Assembly (NCBI RefSeq): GCF_009728735.1
Contig: NZ_CP024636.1
Coordinates: 2,491,187 to 2,555,186, forward strand
Direction: 5' to 3'
Length of the DNA stretch: 64,000 nucleotides
DNA from: Pantoea phytobeneficialis
GTDB taxonomy: Bacteria; Pseudomonadota; Gammaproteobacteria; Enterobacterales; Enterobacteriaceae
The notes beneath the pieces were generated by a model, which was not told the DNA's origin, did not search any database, and was given only the letters and a program-made list of their open reading frames with translations. Position numbers and translations under genes: made by a program. Positions 54,292-61,667 of the stretch are shown in pieces. Every line of letters begins with the position of its first letter. Positions within the stretch are counted from its first letter, which is position 1.

Positions 54292-54313
54292 ATTTTCAGC
54301 CGGGGAGGCAACC

Positions 54314-55636
54314 TTGTTCCTGCCACAAGAAATTATTCGCAAAAAACGCGATGGTCGTGAGTTGAGCGAAGCGGAGATCCGTTTCTTTATCAACGGTGTG
54401 CGTGATAACAGCGTATCAGAGGGACAAATCGCCGCGCTGGCGATGACCATCTGGTTCCACGATATGTCGCTGGCCGAACGCGTGGCGCTGACGATGGCGA
54501 TGCGTGATTCCGGCACGGTGTTGAACTGGCAGGCGCTGAACCTCAACGGGCCAATTGTCGATAAACATTCAACCGGCGGCGTGGGTGATGTGACTTCGCT
54601 GATGCTTGGCCCGATGATCGCCGCCTGTGGTGGTTATGTGCCGATGATCTCGGGTCGTGGTCTTGGCCATACCGGCGGCACGCTGGATAAGCTGGAAGCG
54701 ATCCCCGGTTTTGACATCTTCCCGAGCGATGATCGTTTCCGCGAGATCATCAAAGAAAATGGGGTGGCGATCATCGGTCAGACCAACTCGCTGGCACCGG
54801 CTGACAAACGTTTTTACGCGACACGCGATATCACCGCCACCGTTGATTCGATCCCGCTGATCACCGCCTCGATCCTGGCGAAAAAGCTGGCGGAAGGGCT
54901 GGATGCGTTGGTGATGGATGTCAAAGTGGGCAGCGGTGCCTTTATGCCAACCTTTGAAGCCTCAGAAAACCTGGCACAGGCGATTGTCGGCGTTGCCAAT
55001 GGCGCAGGGTGCAAAACCACCGCGCTGCTGACCGACATGAATCAGGTGCTGGCTTCCAGCGCCGGTAACGCCCTGGAAGTGCGTGAAGCGGTGCAGTTCC
55101 TTACCGGCGAAGCGCGTAATCCCCGCCTGCTGGAGGTGACGCTGGCGCTGTGCAGTGAAATGCTGATATCCGGCAAGCTGGCGTCAAATGACTCCGAGGC
55201 TCGGCAGCAACTGCAACGGGTGCTGGATAACGGCCAGGCGGCAGAGGTGTTTGGCCGTATGGTAGCCGCGCAGCAAGGCCCGACGGACTTTATCCAGCGT
55301 ATGGACCATTACCTGCCTGCCGCCATGCTCAGTAAAGCGGTGTATGCCGACCAGCCGGGCATTGTCAGCGCGATGGATACCCGCGCCCTCGGCATGGCGG
55401 TGGTGGCACTGGGCGGTGGTCGTCAACGCGCCAGCGATACCATTGATTACAGCGTTGGTCTGAGCGAAATGATTACCCTTGGGGCGCAGGCTGATGCACA
55501 ACGCCCACTGGCGGTAATCCACGCCGCAACCGAAGCGCAATGGCAGCAGGCTGCCGCTGCGGTCAAAGCAGCCATCACCCTGAGTGACACTGCGCCGCCT
55601 GAGACGCCGGTGGTTTATCGCCGCATCAGCGAATAG
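54314..55636 (+). CDS. deoA: Thymidine phosphorylase
   Basis: The 440-residue homolog of E. coli DeoA (440) begins at a TTG codon, as in E. coli, giving [14 protein letters not shown]. Conserved blocks include [10 protein letters not shown] (phosphate binding, about residues 83-92), [16 protein letters not shown] and [24 protein letters not shown]. It cleaves thymidine with phosphate to thymine and deoxyribose 1-phosphate. GGGGAGGCAACC precedes the start. It lies second in the operon, behind the family A palindrome. Confidence 0.97.
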   Translation: MFLPQEIIRKKRDGRELSEAEIRFFINGVRDNSVSEGQIAALAMTIWFHDMSLAERVALTMAMRDSGTVLNWQALNLNGPIVDKHSTGGVGDVTSLMLGPMIAACGGYVPMISGRGLGHTGGTLDKLEAIPGFDIFPSDDRFREIIKENGVAIIGQTNSLAPADKRFYATRDITATVDSIPLITASILAKKLAEGLDALVMDVKVGSGAFMPTFEASENLAQAIVGVANGAGCKTTALLTDMNQVLASSAGNALEVREAVQFLTGEARNPRLLEVTLALCSEMLISGKLASNDSEARQQLQRVLDNGQAAEVFGRMVAAQQGPTDFIQRMDHYLPAAMLSKAVYADQPGIVSAMDTRALGMAVVALGGGRQRASDTIDYSVGLSEMITLGAQADAQRPLAVIHAATEAQWQQAAAAVKAAITLSDTAPPETPVVYRRISE

Positions 55637-55731
55637 TTGCCGCCGCTGCGTGCCAGGCCGAAGCCATTCGGGTATACTGATCTGATCGCTTTTTTTTGAC
55701 TTGTCATCGCGCAGTTGCGCAGGAGACTTGC

Positions 55732-56955
55732 ATGAAACGTGCTTTTATTATGGTGCTCGATTCCTTTGGGATCGGCTCCAGCAAAGACGCCGCTAAGTTC
55801 GGCGATGAAGGATCGGATACGCTCGGCCATATCGCCGAAGCGTGCTTTGCAGGCCAGGCCAATGAAGGCCGCGAAGGTCCGCTGCACTTGCCAAACCTCA
55901 CCGCGCTGGGGTTGGGTAAAGCCGCTGAACTCTCCACCGGGCGTTTCCCGCCAGGGTTGGATCCGCGTGCGGAAATTATCGGCGCCTATGCCTACGCCAG
56001 TGAACTCTCCTCCGGTAAAGATACGCCGTCAGGCCATTGGGAAATTGCCGGTGTGCCGGTACTGTTCGACTGGGGCTACTTCAGCGACAAGGAGAACAGC
56101 TTCCCGCAGGAACTGCTGGATAAACTGGTACAACGCGCCGATCTGCCAGGCTACCTCGGCAACTGTCACTCATCCGGGACGGTGATCCTTGACCAACTCG
56201 GCGAGGAGCACATGAAAACCGGCAAGCCGATTTTCTACACCTCGGCGGATTCGGTATTCCAGATTGCCTGCCATGAAGAGACGTTTGGACTGGAGCGGCT
56301 GTACGAGCTGTGCGAAATCGCCCGTGAAGAGCTGACCGAAGGTGGCTACAACATTGGTCGTGTGATTGCGCGCCCGTTTGTTGGCGACAAGGCCGGTCAC
56401 TTCCAGCGCACCGGCAACCGCCACGATCTCGCGGTTGAACCACCGTCACCGACCATGCTGAAAAAGCTGGTGGATGAGAAGGGCGGCGAAGTGATTTCCG
56501 TGGGCAAAATCGCGGATATCTACGCGCAGCAGGGCATCACGCAAAAAGTGAAAGCCACCGGTCTGGATGAATTGTTCGACGCCACGATCGCGCAAATGAA
56601 GAAAGCGCCGGATCAGTCGATTGTGTTCACCAACTTCGTCGATTTTGACTCGACCTGGGGCCATCGTCGCGATATCGCCGGTTATGCTGGCGGGCTGGAG
56701 CTGTTTGACCGTCGTCTGCCTGAGCTGATGGAACTGGTGAAGGAGGATGACATTCTGATCCTGACCGCCGACCACGGTTGTGACCCCAGCTGGCACGGTA
56801 CCGAACATACCCGTGAGCATATTCCGGTGTTGATCTACGGCCCGAAAGTTAAACCCGGCTCTCTGGGTTATCGTGATACCTTTGCCGATATCGGCCAGAC
56901 AATCGCACACTATTTTGGCCTGTCCAGCATGGACTACGGCAAAAGCATGCTGTAA
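55732..56955 (+). CDS. deoB: Phosphopentomutase
   Basis: This 407-residue alkaline-phosphatase-superfamily enzyme has metal and phosphothreonine motifs: [28 protein letters not shown] at the N-terminus, [12 protein letters not shown] with the phosphorylated Thr (about residue 97), and [28 protein letters not shown] at the C-terminus. It interconverts (deoxy)ribose 1- and 5-phosphates. The ATG at 55732 has AGGAGACTTG upstream; a longer reading from 55696 is rejected. The length equals E. coli DeoB. Confidence 0.97.
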   Translation: MKRAFIMVLDSFGIGSSKDAAKFGDEGSDTLGHIAEACFAGQANEGREGPLHLPNLTALGLGKAAELSTGRFPPGLDPRAEIIGAYAYASELSSGKDTPSGHWEIAGVPVLFDWGYFSDKENSFPQELLDKLVQRADLPGYLGNCHSSGTVILDQLGEEHMKTGKPIFYTSADSVFQIACHEETFGLERLYELCEIAREELTEGGYNIGRVIARPFVGDKAGHFQRTGNRHDLAVEPPSPTMLKKLVDEKGGEVISVGKIADIYAQQGITQKVKATGLDELFDATIAQMKKAPDQSIVFTNFVDFDSTWGHRRDIAGYAGGLELFDRRLPELMELVKEDDILILTADHGCDPSWHGTEHTREHIPVLIYGPKVKPGSLGYRDTFADIGQTIAHYFGLSSMDYGKSML

Positions 56956-56988
56956 AACAGCGACCAATTTTTAATAAGGAAAATAACG

Positions 56989-57702
56989 ATGGCAACGCCT
57001 CATATTAATGCAGAAATGGGTGATTTCGCGGACGTGGTTCTGATGCCGGGCGATCCGCTGCGTGCGAAGCACATTGCAGAAACCTTCCTCGAAAATGCGG
57101 TTGAAGTGAACAACGTACGCGGCATGCTGGGTTACACCGGGACGTACAAAGGTCGCAAAATTTCGGTGATGGGCCACGGTATGGGTATCCCATCCTGCTC
57201 GATCTACGCCAAAGAACTGATCACCGAGTTTGGTGTGAAGAAGATTATCCGTGTAGGTTCCTGCGGCGCGGTGCGTGCGGATGTGAAACTGCGCGATATC
57301 GTCATTGGTATGGGTGCCAGCACGGATTCCAAAGTGAACCGTATGCGCTTCAAAGACCACGATTTCGCTGCGATTGCCGATTTCGACATGGTGCGTAACG
57401 CCGTTGATGCGGCTAAAGCTCTGGGTGTTGACGCGCGCGTTGGTAACATCTTCTCCGCTGACCTGTTCTACACCCCGGACCCGCAGATGTTCGACGTCAT
57501 GGAAAAGTACGGCATCCTCGGTGTGGAGATGGAAGCGGCGGGTATCTACGGCGTGGCAGCAGAATTTGGTGCCAAAGCGCTGGCGATCTGTACCGTGTCG
57601 GATCATATCCGTACCCACGAGCAGACCACTGCGGCTGAGCGTCAGACTACCTTCAACGATATGATTAAGATCGCGCTGGAGTCGGTGCTGCTGGGGGATT
57701 AA
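56989..57702 (+). CDS. deoD: Purine nucleoside phosphorylase DeoD-type
   Basis: This 237-residue hexameric trimer-of-dimers PNP resembles E. coli DeoD (239). [61 protein letters not shown] and [13 protein letters not shown] (catalytic Asp) are all present. It phosphorolyses purine (deoxy)nucleosides. AAGGAAAATAACG precedes the start. It is the last gene of the deo operon, followed by a palindrome array. Confidence 0.97.
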   Translation: MATPHINAEMGDFADVVLMPGDPLRAKHIAETFLENAVEVNNVRGMLGYTGTYKGRKISVMGHGMGIPSCSIYAKELITEFGVKKIIRVGSCGAVRADVKLRDIVIGMGASTDSKVNRMRFKDHDFAAIADFDMVRNAVDAAKALGVDARVGNIFSADLFYTPDPQMFDVMEKYGILGVEMEAAGIYGVAAEFGAKALAICTVSDHIRTHEQTTAAERQTTFNDMIKIALESVLLGD

Positions 57703-57732
57703 TTCCTCTGCGCCAGGTTACCCTCACCCCGG

Positions 57733-57947
57733 CCCTCTCCCATGAGGGAGAGGGAGACGTGCAATATGCTCGATCGGTTGCTTCTCCCATGAGGGAGAGG
57801 GAGACGTGCAATACGCTCGATCGGTTGCCTCTCTCGTTTGCGGGAGATAGAAACACGCTCGATCGGTTGCCTCTCTCGTTTGCGGGAGATAGAAACACGC
57901 TCGATCGGTTCCCTCTCCCGCTTGCGGGAGAGGGTTAGGGTGAGGGG
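57733..57947. repeat. Array of five family B palindromes with a shared linker
   Basis: Five consecutive palindromes lie at 57733-57780 (48 bp), 57781-57827 (47), 57828-57869 (42), 57870-57910 (41) and 57911-57947. The first four end in a common GCTCGATCGGTT linker. Units 1 and 2 share GAGACGTGCAATA; units 3 and 4 share GAGATAGAAACAC. The palindromes vary (CATG, GTTTGC or GCTTGC centres) but keep compensatory arms. The array fills most of the 350-base gap between deoD and the PBP2 gene and was probably built by stepwise duplication. Confidence 0.85.
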
Positions 57948-58052
57948 TGAAACCATCTGTCACACTTTTACCCAGGCTTGTGCATCTTCCTGCTGGCTCT
58001 GACGCGAGAACTCCCTATCATTAGCGGGCTAACGATGAGATAAAGCCCCCCG

Positions 58053-59945
58053 ATGAATTTCCGTAATTTCGAAGCCGAAGAGAAACTGTTTGTTCGCCGC
58101 GCGATCGTGGCCTTTGCGTTGGTGGTGATCTGTTTCACTATCCTCGGTGTTAACCTCTACCATTTGCAGGTGGATGAGCACAGCTACTACGCGACGCGAT
58201 CCAACGAAAACGACATCAAAATGATCCCCATCGCGCCGACGCGCGGGCTGATTTACGATCGCAACGGCATTCCGCTGGTGCGTAATGTCACCTGGTACGA
58301 CATCCTGCTGACCCCTTACAAAATCGATGATATGAAGGCGACCATTGCAGCGCTGACGCCGATTGTCGATTTAACCCCGGAAGAGATCGACACCTTCTGG
58401 AAAAACCTCAAGCAAAACAGCCGTTACAAACCGGTGGTGCTGAAAGAAGAACTGACTGACGAGCAGGTGGCGCGATTTGCAGTCAACCAATTCCGCTTTA
58501 CCGGCGTGAGTATCGATACCTACCAGGATCGCCAATATCCCTATGGTGCTGACCTGGCGCATGTGGTCGGTTACGTGTCGAAAATTAACGATAACGACTA
58601 CAAACGCCTGAACGAAGAGGGCGTGGGTGAAAACTATGCCGCTGACCACAACATCGGTAAGCAGGGCATTGAAGGCTATTACGAATCGGTTCTGCATGGC
58701 AAAACCGGTTATCAGGAAGTCGAAGTGGATAACCACGGCCGCATCGTGCGCGTCCTGAAAGAAGTGCCGCCGGTTGCCGGGAAAAATATCTATCTGACGC
58801 TCGACCTGCATCTGCAACAGTATGTCGAGAGCCAACTGGTGGGGCAACGTGCGGCGGTGCTGATTGAGGATCCGCATGATGGCAGCGTGCTGGCAATGGT
58901 TTCCAGCCCCAGCTATGACCCGAACCCCTTTGTGAAAGGCATCAGTTATCAGGCGTATAAAACCCTGTTGCAGGATAAGAACCTGCCGTTGATTAACCGT
59001 GTGACCCAGGGCCTTTACCCGCCTGCTTCAACGGTGAAACCCTATATGGCGATGTCGGCGCTGCTAACTGGCGTCATCACCCCGCAAACCACCTTCTTTG
59101 GCGCGCCGACCTGGACGCTGCCGGGGACCGATCGTAAATACCGCGACTGGAAAAAAAGCGGTCACGGCATGCTGGATGTGACGCGCGCGATTGAGGAGTC
59201 GGCGGACACCTTCTTTTATCAGGTGGCGTTTATGATGGGGATTGACCGCATCCACCATATGCTCAGCCAGTTTGGCTACGGTAAACCGACCGGTATCGAT
59301 CTCAATGAAGAATACGCCGGACTGCTGCCGAGCCGCGAATGGAAACAGAAAGTTCATAAGAAGGGCTGGTATCAGGGCGACACCGTCTCGGTGGGGATTG
59401 GACAAGGCTACTGGATTGCGACGCCGATTCAGATGGTAAAAGCGTTGGTGGCGTTAATTAACAATGGTCGGGTGATTAATCCGCATCTGTTAGGGAAAGT
59501 GCAGCTTGGCACCACCCAGCAGGCATATGCGCCAAAAGATCCGCAACCGCAAATTGGCGACCCGAAATCATCCTACTGGTCGCTGGTACGCCATGCCATG
59601 TTTGGAATGGCGAATGCACCTAACGGCACCGGTTATAAATATTTCCACACCGCCCCTTACGGCATAGCGGCAAAAAGCGGGACATCACAGGTATTTAGCC
59701 TGCGGCAGAACCAGGTCTACAACGCGAAAATGATCCCGACGCGCCTGCGTGACCATATTTTTTACACCGCCTTTGCGCCGTTCAACGATCCTAAAGTGGC
59801 GGTGGCGTTGATTCTGGAAAACGGCGGGAATGAAGGGATTACCGCTGCGCCGGTGATGCGTAATATCCTCGACCATATCTTCCTGCCGCCGCCAGCCGTG
59901 CCGCTGGAGACCGCGAATATCGCTAACGCGCCTGCGGCTCATTAA
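58053..59945 (+). CDS. Penicillin-binding protein 2 paralog (peptidoglycan transpeptidase)
   Basis: This 630-residue class B PBP of the MrdA type has an N-terminal membrane anchor (about residues 19-41), a PBP dimerisation domain with PTRGLIYDRNGIPL, and a transpeptidase domain. Active-site motifs are SxxK in YPPASTVKPY (Ser326), SxN-type SAD in EESADTFFYQ (Ser followed by Asp at the third position, as in E. coli PBP2), and KSGT in AAKSGTSQVF. Many positions differ from E. coli MrdA. The gene lies beside deoD, not with rodA-rlpA-lipA, so it is probably an additional PBP2, similar in concept to the PBP2-SAL of Salmonella. Whether a normal mrdA exists elsewhere cannot be seen here. Confidence 0.85.
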   Translation: MNFRNFEAEEKLFVRRAIVAFALVVICFTILGVNLYHLQVDEHSYYATRSNENDIKMIPIAPTRGLIYDRNGIPLVRNVTWYDILLTPYKIDDMKATIAALTPIVDLTPEEIDTFWKNLKQNSRYKPVVLKEELTDEQVARFAVNQFRFTGVSIDTYQDRQYPYGADLAHVVGYVSKINDNDYKRLNEEGVGENYAADHNIGKQGIEGYYESVLHGKTGYQEVEVDNHGRIVRVLKEVPPVAGKNIYLTLDLHLQQYVESQLVGQRAAVLIEDPHDGSVLAMVSSPSYDPNPFVKGISYQAYKTLLQDKNLPLINRVTQGLYPPASTVKPYMAMSALLTGVITPQTTFFGAPTWTLPGTDRKYRDWKKSGHGMLDVTRAIEESADTFFYQVAFMMGIDRIHHMLSQFGYGKPTGIDLNEEYAGLLPSREWKQKVHKKGWYQGDTVSVGIGQGYWIATPIQMVKALVALINNGRVINPHLLGKVQLGTTQQAYAPKDPQPQIGDPKSSYWSLVRHAMFGMANAPNGTGYKYFHTAPYGIAAKSGTSQVFSLRQNQVYNAKMIPTRLRDHIFYTAFAPFNDPKVAVALILENGGNEGITAAPVMRNILDHIFLPPPAVPLETANIANAPAAH

Positions 59946-59952
59946 TGGAACC

Positions 59953-59981
59953 ACCCCGCTGTGTCACCAGGTCAGCGGGGT
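59953..59981. terminator. Hairpin between convergent PBP2 and chemoreceptor genes
   Basis: A 9-bp stem ACCCCGCTG/CAGCGGGGT with an 11-base loop lies between the two convergent stop codons. There is no T-run on the plus strand, so it is a probable but weak bidirectional terminator. Confidence 0.55.
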
Positions 59982-59989
59982 CGTGCCGA

Positions 59990-61312
59990 TTACTCGCCTT
60001 TTAACGTCTTGGTGACGTGGCTAATGGCACGCACGACATCGTCGGCACTGTCACGGATTTCTGTCATCACGCCGCCAGCCTGTTGTGCCAGCACAACGCC
60101 CTGATCGGCGCGCTTCAGGTTGGATTCAATCCCTTTCAACGCCTTATCCGCCAGTTGGTGGTTCTGCTGCACCTTGCTCTCAATTTCGCTGGTGGCGCGG
60201 TTGATGTTTGCCGCCAGGGTTCGCACCTCGTTGGCGACCACCGCAAAGCTGCGACCGTGTTCACCGGCGCGCGCAGCTTCAATTGCCGCGTTAAGCGCCA
60301 ACAGATTGGTTTGATTTGCGATACTGCGAATACTTTCCACAATCGCGCCGATACGGTCGGAAGAATTGCTCAGGTTATGGATATCGCCGGAAATATCCTG
60401 AAGCTCACTGGCAAGGTCATGCATGGTTTGCACGCTGTTCTCAATCACCGTTGCGCCAAGTCGGGTGTTTTCCGTGGTTTGTTGGGCGGTTTGATAGGCC
60501 TGCTGGGCCGCCTTGCGCTCCTGTTGGTTCTTCTCCACCTGTGCCGTGACGTCGGTGGCAAACTTCACCACTTTATACAGCTCACCGTGTTCACTAAATA
60601 CCGGGTTATAGGTGGCACGCAGCCAGACGATGCTGCCTTGTTTGTTCACGCGCTGAAACTGGCCGGAAATAAACTCACCTCGATTCAGTTTCTGCCAGAA
60701 CTGCTGATATTCTGGGCTGTTACGTAGCTCCTCCGTGCAGAACAGGCTGTGATGGCGACCCACGATCTCATCGGCATGATAATGCATGGTGTTGAGGAAG
60801 TTAGCATTGGCTTGCAGCACTTCACCTTTCAGGTTAAAGGCGATCACGGCCATAGAGCGCTCAATGGCCGTGGTCATGGCGCGTTGTTCCTGGGCATCAA
60901 CAATATGCTCAGTAATATCCGTCGCCAGCTTAATGATTTTAATCACCCGACCGCTGCGATCCTGCACCGGCACATAATTGGCTTCCAGCCAGATGGGACG
61001 GCTGTTTTTAGCCACCCGCAGAAACTTATCGCTGAAGGCTTCGCCGCGATTCAGCCGCCGCCAAAAATCACCATATTGGGGTGACTGGATCAGATCGGCC
61101 GTACAGAACATGTTGTGATGTTGACCGACGATTTCCGCCAATGTGTATCCCATACAACTGAGAAACAGGTCATTGGCGGTCAGGATACGTCCTTGCGGTG
61201 TGAACTCGATGATGGCGATAGCATCATGCAACGCGTTAAGCGTGGCTGAGGGATGGCTGCGCCGCTGCCACGCCAAACGTGACAGAATGCCTGATGTGAT
61301 AGTGGTAAACAT
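59990..61312 (-). CDS. Soluble PAS-PAS-MCP signalling protein, BdlA-like
   Basis: The 440-residue protein has no membrane segment. Two similar PAS domains (about residues 25-135 and 147-257) each carry an EIVGxHHxxFCT block, and a short methyl-accepting signalling domain follows (about residues 300-440). The hairpin tip [41 protein letters not shown] is intact and would bind CheA/CheW. This layout is that of BdlA, the biofilm-dispersal regulator of Pseudomonas aeruginosa. The signalling domain is short, without a clear C-terminal CheR-binding pentapeptide. It may sense redox or energy state. Confidence 0.85.
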   Translation of the reverse strand: MFTTITSGILSRLAWQRRSHPSATLNALHDAIAIIEFTPQGRILTANDLFLSCMGYTLAEIVGQHHNMFCTADLIQSPQYGDFWRRLNRGEAFSDKFLRVAKNSRPIWLEANYVPVQDRSGRVIKIIKLATDITEHIVDAQEQRAMTTAIERSMAVIAFNLKGEVLQANANFLNTMHYHADEIVGRHHSLFCTEELRNSPEYQQFWQKLNRGEFISGQFQRVNKQGSIVWLRATYNPVFSEHGELYKVVKFATDVTAQVEKNQQERKAAQQAYQTAQQTTENTRLGATVIENSVQTMHDLASELQDISGDIHNLSNSSDRIGAIVESIRSIANQTNLLALNAAIEAARAGEHGRSFAVVANEVRTLAANINRATSEIESKVQQNHQLADKALKGIESNLKRADQGVVLAQQAGGVMTEIRDSADDVVRAISHVTKTLKGE

Positions 61313-61466
61313 GGTGAACCTTATTTTATTGGTATGGTATCAGTTCGGTTATCGGCGCGATCGATTAAAAATCCACCGAAAAAGCGTGACTGGACATGAA
61401 TTTTTACCACTTAGTCCGTTGGTTGCTGCAAAAGACGGCAGTCAGTTGCATTTCGCTGAAAAGCGT

Positions 61467-61495
61467 TTGACGGTACGGGCTGGTTAGGGTTTAAT
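61467..61495 (+). promoter_or_regulatory. Promoter of tRNA-Phe
   Basis: The -35 TTGACG (61467-61472) and -10 TTTAAT (61490-61495) are separated by 17 bases and followed by a GC-rich GCGCCCCG discriminator, the usual form of stringently controlled stable-RNA promoters. Confidence 0.8.
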
Positions 61496-61505
61496 GCGCC
61501 CCGTT

Positions 61506-61581
61506 GCCCGAATAGCTCAGTCGGTAGAGCAGGGGATTGAAAATCCCCGTGTCCCTGGTTCGATTCCGGGTTCGGGCACCA
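61506..61581 (+). tRNA. tRNA-Phe (GAA)
   Basis: A 76-base cloverleaf is seen with acceptor stem GCCCGAA/TTCGGGC, D-loop AGCTCAGTCGGTAGAGC, anticodon stem GGGGA/TCCCC around TTGAAAA (anticodon GAA), T-arm CCTGGTTCGATTCCGGG, and an encoded CCA end. It is transcribed alone with its own promoter and terminator. Confidence 0.97.
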
Positions 61582-61591
61582 AAATTCAGAA

Positions 61592-61617
61592 AACCCAGCC
61601 TTATGGCTGGGTTTTTG
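61592..61617 (+). terminator. Intrinsic terminator of tRNA-Phe
   Basis: The stem AACCCAGCC/GGCTGGGTT with a TTAT loop is followed by a T-run, ten bases after the CCA end. Confidence 0.92.
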
Positions 61618-61667
61618 CTTTTTGGGCCAGAACAAACCTTTTGCTCAGGGCAACGAATCAGCAAGGA

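Noticed and set aside
57733..57947. Possible CRISPR array
   Set aside because: The repeated parts are palindromes that are themselves variable, the linkers are the constant part, units abut without unique spacers, and no cas gene is present.
61506..61581. tRNA-Phe as proven attachment site of an integrated island
   Set aside because: No integrase gene and no second copy of the tRNA 3' end are seen in the visible flank, so only proximity supports the idea.
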